DNA from: Acanthosepion esculentum
Lineage: Eukaryota > Mollusca > Cephalopoda > Sepiida > Sepiidae
Length of the DNA: 64,000 bases
Reading direction: 5' to 3'
NCBI GenBank assembly: GCA_964036315.1
Contig: OZ038485.1
Span: 74,919,015 to 74,983,014, forward strand
A program made the position numbers and the translations under genes. Below are positions 1-11,500 of the stretch, one piece after another. The notes below the pieces were generated by a model. It saw only the letters and a list, made by a program, of their open reading frames with translations, was not told where the DNA came from and did no database searches. Every line of letters starts with the position of its first letter. The first letter of the stretch is position 1.

Positions 1-884
1 ACGTTTGCCTCAAGTAGTCATGCACAGAAGTTTACTTAGTTAACAGCCTTTTTACTAATCTTCCTCTTCTTACTCATCTCAGTTATTGCACAAAACCAAA
101 CTAAGTCTTTAGACACTTTTGAAAGTGAAGCTTTTTTTAAATTTCTCTGTTATTTAGAAAAGCAATGACAAGTGTTTATTTTTTATAGTGAAGTGTTGAA
201 AAGAAATAGTGGGAACACCACATTATAATAGAATGAATGAAAAACGTCCTACCTTAACTTTTGGTGGCGACAGAACAAACAACATTCATACAAGAAGCAA
301 TAACAAACAAGACATCGTTATGATTTTACAACACAGTAATTAATCTATTTATTCAGCATGGCTCTCTTACAACAACTAAAGAAAAAGGAGGAAAGATTAA
401 CAAAAAAGGTCCATGCGCCCTCTACAACTTAAAAATGAATGTCCAAAGGAAATAACTAATCTCTTATTTATTAATTTTGTTTTATTTTAAATATTATCTA
501 CAAAGAGTGCAATTTTCAACATGAAGCTGCAATAATAATGAATTCTTGTTTAAATAATAAAACAAATTTTAAAAGGTGGCTTTTCCGCAATTGTCATTGT
601 TATTTTGTAAATAATTATGCTTAAATAATATTGCTTAAAATTGTTTGTTATTAAGTCATTTGGCAGGGTTAGGGTTTTTTGATGTTTTTTTTTTTTAAAT
701 TATGCTTTTTAAAACCCCAAATTAAAAAAAAAAAAAATTTGAACCTTAAAATTGTTCTTGTTATTAATTCCTTTCTAGCATTTATTTTGTAAATAATCAT
801 CTCTTTAAATTTCACACAAAGTTTGTTGCGTGCACAATAATCAAGACAAGAGGAGCTCTGTGCATGACTACCAGAGGCAAACGT
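1..884. mobile_element. Terminal-inverted-repeat element (MITE-like), left end at window edge
   Basis: The first 29 bases (beginning ACGTTTGCCT and containing TAGTCATGCACAGA) recur as a reverse complement at 857-884, with only a few mismatches. The interior is A/T-rich, has no credible ORF and carries a TTAGGG-like stretch near 665. This layout suits a non-autonomous DNA transposon. The base after the right end continues ATGTAAAC, so a TA duplication is possible but cannot be checked because the left flank lies outside the window. Parts of the interior resemble AT-rich repeats at 14-16 kb. The superfamily is unknown. Confidence 0.55.
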
Positions 885-1494
885 ATGTAAACAACACTAG
901 TAATGGCTGCTTTGCTGTAGCCGCAACACGAATGAGTCTTAACTTTTATTGTCAATAACTCCCAAATGGTACATTTCTGCAAACTTTTATTGCTATTTTT
1001 TAAATAAGCATGTAAATTTACACTAAAATGGAAATTTTAATTACAATTGATGTTGCTGGGCTTAAACTGCAAATTATCCATTTGTTTGTTACTGCAAACA
1101 CATCTTTGTTTTTTTAATTTATTTTTTTTTGTTCTGTTTTTAAAATTTTTACAAATGGCAGGAGCTGTGTTCAATATTAGAAGTTTTAATCTTTCATCCA
1201 GAAAGGCATCTTAAATCCATGACATAACCTTTTTCTTGCTATTATTGTTTGTTTTTTACTGTGTCCATTTCTAAAGTATCTACTGAGACAATTTCGAAAT
1301 ATTTCACATTTTGATGTCCATAAAGTTCAATAAAATTGATTTTATCAGAAGATATCTTACAGAATTGTGTTTCTTAATCTTTTAAAAAAAATTGTGCCTA
1401 AACTAAACAAACCAGCAGGATCGGTTTGTTTACATTACACACTGATTGTTCACATCCCATTAAAAAGCGATTAAATTAAGATTTTACTCAGTTA

Positions 1495-1905
1495 CATACA
1501 TAAAAATGCAATAAAAAAACATCATAGGTTCAAGGATAGAGCTTTGGGGAACCCTCATATTAATGTGAAAGGTTTCATAACTCAATTGTTCTTAACAAAT
1601 TGTGTAACGTCAAATATTTGTCCAGAGACACGATAGCCCTTGAGCTTGTGAAGAAGGCCTGCATGCCAAACCCTGTTAAATGCCTTCAAGATGTGTAAAG
1701 CTACAGCCCAAGCCTTGCTATTCTTATCTAAAGCTTGGTAGACAAATTCAGTAATAACCATTAACACATCAGAACTTGAGCTAGAGAAATAAAGGCCATG
1801 CAAAGTAAGATGCTTAACTAATACTGAAGGATCACCATAGTTCTTAAAGATAGGAACCACAGAAGAAGATTTCCAACTAGCTAGAAAACAAATAGCAGCA
1901 AGATA
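1495..1905 (-). mobile_element. LINE (jockey-like) reverse transcriptase fragment, decayed
   Basis: Read on the minus strand, this segment carries recognisable non-LTR reverse transcriptase blocks in order: a VPIFKNYGDPS fingers motif, a stretch around ADVL-VITE, the palm A-like motif ALHILKAFNRVWHAGLLHKL, and a PQGSILGP-like block reading VPQSSILEPMMF. In motif A the catalytic aspartate and the later aspartate of the usual DISKAFD pattern are replaced by His and Asn, so the copy is dead. The open part is 92 codons; endonuclease and C-terminal parts are missing here. Related pieces of what looks like one family occur at 38.7, 28.4, 51.6 and 63.6 kb, all on the minus strand. Confidence 0.75.
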
Positions 1906-1934
1906 TTAAGTGTAGGTAGATAAATAGAGGTGTA

Positions 1935-1939
<5 letters not shown>

Positions 1940-1967
<28 letters not shown>
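1940..1967. repeat. (TA)n microsatellite
   Basis: Uninterrupted alternating TA run directly downstream of the LINE relic. Confidence 0.9.
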
Positions 1968-1972
<5 letters not shown>

Positions 1973-3094
1973 TTGTCAGCTAATCTTTTAGTTCTTTTAT
2001 TGCATTTTTATGTGTATAACCGAGTAAGATTTCTGCTTGTGCATGAAAATACCCTTTGCAAGTCTTGTAGTATTAAAACAAATTAAAGCAGATGAGAAAA
2101 ATAATGAAGAAAGTATCCATAAAACAGAAAAAGGATGAAATCATTTTTTTTATTAGAACCCATAAGTGAATAGCGGAAACAGAACCAGCAAAGATTGAAT
2201 GTTGGTTTAACTTGACTTATCCAATTCTACTAATTAAGATTTATATATCCATCAACACCACCTAGTCTGAGTTGACATTAGTAATGGTTTCTTGGATAAA
2301 ATTTAAGTTAATGAAGATATATTTTTTTAATTTTGTAGATTTGTATTAGAACTAGTTCTATGTGGAATTTATAGGAAGAGTCAAATCCTAGGCATTGAGC
2401 CACTTGTCAGCATTTTCAGACAAATGAGAAAATCTTGGACACTTTAGACTAATTGTAAGTAGTTGTACATCAATGAAGGTAAAGGCAAATTGTCTATTTA
2501 AGGGAAACACAGACTAATCCACTTATCCTATCAGACGTAAGAGACTTCATTAGACAGACTATGAAGAAAATAGATAATACTACAAGATTCAGCCTCTTTG
2601 ATGCACTACCTATTCATATCCATATAATAAATAAAAGTTGTACAATGCTAACGAGGCACTTGAATTTTATTGATTTCAAAATCAAAGCTATTCAATTTCA
2701 AAGAAACGAAGTTGAAGAATCCTCTCGTAACACAAAATCAAAGATGCACAACAGATGATCTGCCAATTTGTAACCTGTTGAGACTGCACAAAACCTCTGT
2801 TGTGGAAATCAACAGTTGTGGTCAAGCAAAAGTTTAGGTATAGACACACAGTCAGTATCTACTGATTGTTGACTCAAGAAACAAAATATACAACTCATCT
2901 AATGCAACTTTTCATTTAAAAGTGATAGAAAATAAAATGATTGGTCATGAGAACAGAATTTAATTTTTTTGGTACAAGACAATCAAGTTGTCCTGTCTGT
3001 GCTATAATTGTTCAAAATAATAGTATATTTTGCATAATTATCAATGTATGTTTTTCTGAAACAAATCATAAGATGGCTTATCAGAAATGGAAAG
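1968..3094. other. AT-rich intergenic DNA, no gene seen
   Basis: No reading frame here resembles a known protein. A 65-codon frame at 2561-2758 is short, low in complexity and without family resemblance. The right end is probably just beyond the 3' end of MRPL17. Confidence 0.5.
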
Positions 3095-3100
3095 TTTATT
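3095..3100 (-). terminator. Candidate polyadenylation signal AATAAA for MRPL17
   Basis: TTTATT on the plus strand reads AATAAA on the minus strand, about 155 nt past the MRPL17 stop codon at 3255-3257. Position and sequence fit, but such hexamers are common in AT-rich DNA. Confidence 0.4.
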
Positions 3101-3254
3101 TTTAAAAATAAATAAAAAATGGTTAAACATAGAAAATAAACTTTTTTAGTTTTTTTTTCTTTTTACGCGATTTATATTTAATTGAGAAAAAAAATAGACC
3201 ATTAATGTATCTTGGTTAAAAGAAAAGAGGGTCTATTTCAAAAACAGTAGTAAT

Positions 3255-3430
3255 CTATTCCTTTAAATTAGAAATTTCTAAATTGTTCATATTGTTTACA
3301 AGCAAGTCTTCAGCATCTGATAATCTTATAGGCTGAGATTCAAATTCTTCACGACTGGCATCTATCAGCTGATTGATTAGAGACCTTTTAGTGTTTCTTT
3401 CTTTTGGTAGAACTGATGGCCATGGATTTC
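3255..3430 (-). CDS. MRPL17: MRPL17 exon 4 with stop codon
   Basis: The acceptor is TTCTTTTAG. The first two bases complete a glycine codon begun in exon 3, giving KGNPWPSVLPKERN, then a less conserved acidic tail (LIDASREEFE, LSDAEDLLVNN) and TAG at 3257-3255. The tail matches the length of the variable C-terminus in animal MRPL17. Too short to stand out as an ORF on its own. Confidence 0.88.
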
Positions 3431-5522
3431 CTAAAAGAAAAAAATTAAAAATTAAGTTTATATGATTACATTTGGGAAAATTTAGAATTTCATCAAACTT
3501 GAAAAAAAAATTTCTACAAAAAATATTTCATATGAGGATGACACAAAATGCAATAGAAAAAATAATTGCTTAAAAATATAAATTTCAGACTAAATTTTGA
3601 AACTTAAAATTACTCCAGGCTATAAAATTCCTAATCCCTCATGTCACAAGTAAAACAAATATTTAACTTAAAAATAAAGTATTGATGTATAATCTTTTAA
3701 ACTTAGTATAATTTCCTGTAGATTATGAAATTATTCTAAGATTCTTTGTACAAAAAAAAAATAAATAAATAAACAAAGGTCACTAGAAGATTTACAAATT
3801 ACCATTATCTTCAATACTGCTTGATAACTTCAATGAAAGTAATTCATTGCATGATATACAATAAAAAAAAAAACTATATAAAATTATTTAGTCATAAATT
3901 ATGATTTTATTCTCAATATTGAAAACATACATAGAGCTGAAAATCTTTGGAGGAGGAGGGGAGAGAAAAAGTAAGTAAAAACAAAACAACCTTTCAGCTC
4001 AAGAATTCCAAGGGTACCTCCATGTCCAGGATAAACACATGGCAGTACATGCATCTGAGTAAAGGAGGTTGTATAGTTACTATAACGTGGTGCCAGAACA
4101 TTGAAAAGTTTTTGTACCAAGTCTTTTTCCTTAAATAGAAGCAAAATAGTACTTATTAGTTTAAAAAGAAACATTTTAAGAGAAAATTCTGAACTGAAAA
4201 TATCATTACAATAATTCTGATTAGCACTGCATAAAATAATGTGAATTTTGTCTTGAATCTTTATTTCTGCCATGCTAATCAAGTGTGTAAAAAAATAGCT
4301 CTGATTTTATACAAAACTTGAATATTACACTTATCATTCCACCCAACTAATATGGTTAAACTGATTATTCAAATCAGTCTTGTGCATAGCATATACAAAC
4401 TGCAGCTTTCAATAAATAAGTAGGAATAGAAAGAACAGAGTTATAAGCAACATTGGTAGAACCTTTCTTAGGTTAGTACACAAATGTTTCAGTCATAATC
4501 CCTTACTCAGAAAAATCTTCAACAAGAACAACATTAAGCTGCACTAAAAACCTTGATCAATATTTAACCCAACATAATAGTGTAACCTTTAATAAATAAT
4601 TAAGCAGCACTAGTAGCAATGGTAGCCATGATGATCAAAAATGTAATTGTCCCATGAACAGTAAATGCATCTATAAAGGAGTTATCTCTAAGGCTAGCGT
4701 CAAGCACAGTAACCAGATCAAATTTTATTTTGGATCTACTGCTAATAGTTGGAAAAAGCATTTCTATCATTATAAGATGACCCTTAGTAACAAAAAATAT
4801 GCAAACACCACAGCACTCTCTAAGTTTTATTGGAGCATCAAAACAGACCTCACGAAAATTGGGAATTCATAGCCAAAACCAAGACATTTTCCTGCAGGGG
4901 AGGGGCGGCGATGCAACCTATGTCTAATAGAAAAAATTCATCCTCAAAAATAAGGGCAATGTAGGTCTACTTAATAAACGAAATGAGCTCATGATAGCCT
5001 GTAAATTGATTCTCTTAAAATACTGGAAGCTGGATTAAATTAATCTTTTTTATTATATATTTTTAAGGTTTAGGTTCCATACTTGCTTATCTCCCTTGAA
5101 TCCAGCAAGCATTACCGTATCATAAATAAACCAGTGTCTCCAGTATTAATTTTAAATTTCTATTTATTCATTATTTTTTTTTAAATGAATACTACCTACA
5201 ATTCATTTCCTGCATTTCTATTTTATTTTACTTTTCATCTATGAAACAGTGTTCTTCCCATGTGACATTTGTGTATTTTAATAAAAACATAAGATATACT
5301 TTGTGCCCGATGAGCTGGAAAACCAGTGAAACTTAAATCGCACACCTAAACGTAGGTATTTGTACATGTATATTTATTAATATATCTTTGCTCTGTCTAA
5401 CCACATCAAGCACTGTTATGTTTACACCTCATGAATAAATTTGATAATTATTTGCTTGCCTGACTATGCACGCCAAAACACATGTATACATTTGCTTATA
5501 TCTGGTCGTTTGATTTATCCAA

Positions 5523-5553
<31 letters not shown>

Positions 5554-8500
5554 TAGTGAATAATTATTTTCTCTTTCAAAGAAATTTAATCTGGTTGAGC
5601 TTGTTTACAACATTTTTTATATTAATGTATTGAGGGTAAATGATTAAGAGATCTATATCAGATTTTGGGAATGACTTATAGTCAGGGAGCTGAGGGACCA
5701 AAATCAGACAATGCAGGGGACAAATTTCCACCTATACCACATGATAGGGAAGTATCTCTAGGTTTTGAAAAAACCTGTTGGACTTCCTCTATGGATTGAT
5801 TTACGTGTATTTTGCAGACTAGGATATACTGACCAATGATGTTTGAAAGAACCCTTTGTGCTACTAAAATTACATTTTTGAGTGCCTTTACATTCAATTT
5901 TGATGGATCTTTTGCTGTGTTAAGTTCATCTAGATGATGTAAAACTAATAATCAGAGTCAAATGAAAGTTTGGCTCACCACTCGATAATTTACTGACCAG
6001 ATTTTTGGTAAGTTTTAGAAGTTTTAGCCATATTTTTGCATGAAGTTGAAGGACAAAAATTGGAGAATGTGGGGGACATTATTTCAATTACACCACATGA
6101 TAATACATGTAAATCAATTCATAGAGGAAGTCCAACAGGTGGTTTCAAAACCTAGAGTTACTTCCCTATCATGTGGTATAGGTGAAAATTTGTCCTCTGC
6201 ATTGTCCAACTTTGGTCCCTCAGCTCCCTAACTTATTGAAATGAGTTTGATCCCAAAAGAAATCTATTTTAGAATAAGCTTGCTAAACAGCCACTAAAAG
6301 GGGGTCAAAATTTTTGTTTGTAATAATTGTAAAAAAAAATTTGTATAGGTTATAAATTAAGACATTCAGTAATGGAAATATCAGTATGGCATAAATGAAT
6401 TTTATATTCATAGAAATTTTATTGATATAGAAAAATTTTTTTTTTTTTCACTGTCATTCAATTACCTAACCAAATATTAGTATATAAAGATTTAATATAT
6501 AAATTACCCTTGTTTTTCAGGTCTATATATTCTTTTATTTTATTTTATTTTATTTTATTTAGTAAATCACCAGAATTGTCTATATTTACTGAACTCATTG
6601 TACAAAGTAGTAGAGTTAGAATTTATGCTAGCTCTAGCAATTTTATAAGTAGTGCAGCCAATTCCAGAGACTATAAGTTACATTAAAATAGTCATTTTAT
6701 ATATTTTTGGTAGATCAAATAACATGGAAATTGTCAGGAGATATTTTATGTAAGATGACCAGATTTTATTGTTTTTAATTAATTTCTTTTTTTTAATGGA
6801 ATTTTTTAAATACTTTAATATACTTATTAGGGTTTTTTTTGTTTTCAATGCTATAACATTGCCATTTTGTATGGTATGTGTCAGTATTTCTAATTGCTAT
6901 GAGTGAAACATCAATAAAAAAAATTTAAACATCCAACTGGTTTTCACATATTCTGTCATATATTATCATTTGTTTTGTAAGTATAAAATTAATGTAAGCT
7001 TTATAATAAAAAGCCGCCTGCCAATCACAGTACAGAAAAATACATAGAGGCAAAGAATTCAGCAATGAGACAAAAGGTTGCAATAATTATGATTTAACAG
7101 GAAATTTAATGACACAAATAAATTAGCATTTCTAAAAGCAGATAGACTATTTCATAGGAATTGTTAACAGGCCGCAAAAAGCAATGAGTATAATTTACTT
7201 ATTTAATAAATTCACAAACTACCAAAATTAGCGAATGTTTGTATAAATTACTCTTCATTTTTGTTACGAAATTTTGCAGAAAAATTGTAAAATTATTCCA
7301 TGAGTTTTAGAAAAACTTACCAAGAGCCAGTAATTAGCCGTTTCCATAGTCATTTTGTCAGAATCACCATTTCTGACTGCTAAATGTATTAACTACAATA
7401 AAAAATATAGAACAGATGACTTTATGCAACAAACACAAATTGTTTTCATGAAAAAATATCTTTCAAAAATAGAAACTGGTTAGGTTAGAAATACTAAAGC
7501 GGCAAACATTAACAGGTAATAATCAGGAATAAGGTTATCAGCTTTTAATATGCCACCAATTTGGTATGGCAGTATTTACCGGTTTATAATGGACACATTA
7601 AATGCATTAACAGTACACCATTTTTTAAAAGATTAGGTTAATAAAAGTGTGACAAGTAGAAAGAAAGTTAACATCAAAAAACTGCATTTTCAATAATCTC
7701 CTTAATCCATATCTTGATTGTTTTTAAGCACATCACATTTTGTTGTATATCACATCCAGAAACTTTGAACAGAATATTTTATCCATAGTGGGAGAGCATA
7801 TTGCTCTCATTTCTTATCTAACATATCTTATTTTCTTAACATTCTTTGTAGTTATTTATAGTAATAACTCCTTTCTGATAATCTAACCTATAGTATGTCA
7901 CTGCTCCTCCACTGAGATTGTGTATTTCTATACCGCCACAACCAAGGATTGAAGTCAAGACTCAAAGGGATAAAACAGGTGTGGTTTAAATAAATGAATA
8001 GAGGAAGAAGTGTCATTTATCTTAATACCTTCAGAGAAACAGTAAATGAGGAGAGAGTTTTTATTGACAAAGACCAGAGTATTTCAGGTAATAAATGTAT
8101 AGATAGATTCAGTGAGTTTTTTCCTGACTTTTGTTTTGGGTGGTGGTACACTGGTTTTGGAATGCTAGGCAGGAGCAAGCTTTGTTATTGCCAGTTAAAA
8201 AATAGAAGCAACACCAGTAGTTGTGGCATGAAAAGAGAAAGAGAAAAGCAACATTTTAAGTGATTAGGAATTGGTAAAAGGAGTCAAACCTTACATACCA
8301 GATATCATTTTGCTTTTCACTCACTTCTGTAGCAAGAATTGGTGAGTACATGGAGTTCTTCATTCTTGTTCGCTTTATTTAAACTACAAGCTATTTCAGC
8401 TTAATTGAAGGGGAAGTAAAACTGAGCATGCATAAAATCATTTAATGGTGAGTGAGATATATTTGCCTTGCTAAAAAAGGTGAATTTGGTCACTAAGCTA

Positions 8501-11500
8501 CTAGATCTCACAAGTTTCGTTCCACTTTTCTTAAGAGAATTAATTCTCAAAAGAGGTTCCAAATGGATGAGAAACTTAAGAGTGAGGTGAGCTGGAGAAT
8601 CAGTGGATGTTTATAACATCAAAAGATTGGCCAGGTTGACAGGGAGAGGTCTATATCAAACAGCAAAACTAGCTTTTGTAACTGTTTCCCCAGATGACAT
8701 ATCTGCAGTATGGCAACAAATACCTGGCATCAAGAAGAAAGTGAGTAACTGCAAGCATACTGTCAAATAAAAGATCAGAGGAACTTAGAACAGTTGTAGC
8801 AGTTAAGTGAAGTGGGAACAAAAAGAAAACAAGCGGTAAATGGGAACATCCAGTTACTAGAGCTTTAGATGTTGGCGATCACACTTAATTAGGGATTGGA
8901 GGGAGCAACCTAGATCAAATGTGTGTTATAGGTGTAAAAAATACTTGGCAAAGACTTGCCCTCAGAAAAACACTGGAAGTTACCCCTTCATAAGAATAAT
9001 AGCGCAGTACCAATATCTACCAGTCATAGAAGTTTTGGTGGAAGGTAATATAGCAGAAGATTTTGTTGATACCAAATGCACAACCACTTTGCTTGCCCAT
9101 AAACTTGCAAATGGTTAGAGTAGGTGTATCACCTTAAGAGTAGTTGATGAGAGAGAAGTCTAGTATAAAAGGACTAGATAGGGTGAGGTATAAATGCAAG
9201 AAACCATAGAAACAATTACTGAATATATTGATGGATATAATCACCAAGTGATAAGGTGAAGTTTGGAATGTTGACTTATGCTGCAAATATGCAAGCCTCA
9301 AACTGCTGCAGGATTAAAGATAAGGATTTCAGGACAGAGTTTGGTGAAAAAAGGTGGACAGTGGAGTGGAATTGCAATGGAGATCCATCTGTATTAAAAA
9401 TTAAAAAAAACTAGGTGTTACAAGAGTTCTTTAAAAGATGTTTGAAAAGGAGGTAAAGCAATAGATTACAAAGGGTATTTTTTGCCATGGAAAGGTGGAG
9501 TAGATGAAGGAATATTACCATCGATGGCAGTAGTCTGAGCAACTAAAAATAATGCCAGGTCAGTACTGGACCTTTTGGAAACTGAATAATTACATGCTAT
9601 ACTGGATGTGATATATGTGAAGAGAAAGTGAAAACATGGAGGCAAATGCTAGAGGAATCAAAATTGTGGACATGAATTTGACCTATTTACAATTACACAT
9701 CATAGAGAAATTCAGGAGTGTAACAGGGCAATGGCCCTGATTAAGTATGGAAAGAGGTTAGTGATGTGATGTTTTGAGACTTAATAATCATGAATGAAGG
9801 AGTAGTGATAAGAGAAAAATATGGGAGTGGTTAATCAGACTGGAATCTGATGGAAAAAAGTCCAGTTTAAAAATATTAATTTAAACCCATAAAATACATA
9901 GAGAGGGCCATGGAAGAGTTTGAACTCAAATTAAACTAAGTAAGATTCAGCATGATTTTGGGAACTTATAAACCAAGACAAAAATTGAAAAGTACATTTG
10001 GGTTATTTAACAAGAAGGTTCTTTGTTTGAGAAGCTAATTAATCATATCCAGGATGAAGCCTATCTAAACAAAGTATGCACACGCAAAATTCAGACTTCC
10101 TCATAGATCAGCAGAGTGCATACCTCAAAGCTGAACACTCACAGAGAAAAGCAGCAGCTCCAGTGATTTTAGAGAAAATTCAACATAAAAATCATTCCCT
10201 GCTAACACATTAGCACTTCCACATTTCTTAAACAAAGACATCTCTCAGTGCCTCAAAGGTAGAAAAGAAATTAAGACAAAACAGCTCCATAGCTATTCTA
10301 CAATTTTTAAATATCATCTTTAAATAAATTGCTGATAATATTTCAACAGTATTGTTTTTTCAATTGGCACATTCAGACAGTTTTTTTAACAAAATTGCTA
10401 GATGTTGAAGAAACAGTATGATCAAAATATCGCCCAGATCAACAAAAGCCATGTCCTGTCATTTCTGGCAGGTACACAATGAACGAAATCCACTAGACAA
10501 CACAAATTCCAGAGAAAGAAATGAACCAGTGAAACTGATCACACCAAATGCAAGCCACCTTTGTCAAAATGTATCCCCACCCCCATCTCTGGTATGACTT
10601 CAAAACTTAGGTGTGTTATATTTGGTGACCAGCATTAGTACAGGTCATGTCTGGTGGTTACAGCCAAGTGACCCTTGATTACAGTAGATGAAATATAAGG
10701 GTAAAATGTACTGTTTAATTATGTTGGGCTTGGTCTTAATGTTGCACCAAAGATTATGCTGGTAGCCCTAGTGCTAGGGAATAACAATAAAGTGGTCACA
10801 GACTCATATATTGACAACATAGATTTGACTAAAGAATTAGCAGAGGAAATAGTGGAACATCTTAAAAAATTTGGATTAGTAGTAAAGCCTCCCGAGTCCT
10901 TAGAGTGGGAAGCAATTTTGGGGCCCCAACTAAAAAAGGGTAAAACAGAAATACTGGTGTTAAAAAGGGGTAACAAGGTGCCAGAGGTAGACAGGAATTA
11001 CTCTCAATCTTTGGCAAATTAGTAAGACACTATCTGATTGTTGGATAGCTACAAACAGCATTTCAATTATGTGAAGAGAAGGGCAAATAGGATCAGCTGG
11101 AGTGTAAAGTAGATGATGGGACAATTGCTATGATACAGGAGATTCTAACAAAGGTAAAGGAAGAGGACCCAGTGAGTGAAAAATGACATGTACCTAATCA
11201 AAAACAGGTGTAATGTGGTGTGATGCAAACAGCATTGCTACAGATGTAGTCATTGATACAGATGGTGTGGGTTGAAAATGCAGCATGATTAAAAAGAAAG
11301 TTGATTATAACCATATCAATGTAGATGAATTAGATGTGATGTTGAATGGTATTAATTTGTTAAAAGGGAGGAAGTCTAAAGAGTGACCAAAAATTGGGTT
11401 AGATCAATTAGTCAATTGACCCTACCCTGAGCATCCATGATGCAGATAAGATCAGAGCTAGAGATAACCAGAAAAGGTTAGCTATTGATTTGACACACTA

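Noticed and set aside
7994..8263. 89-codon plus-strand ORF
   Set aside because: It lies within the 5' LTR and is not open in the 3' LTR copy.
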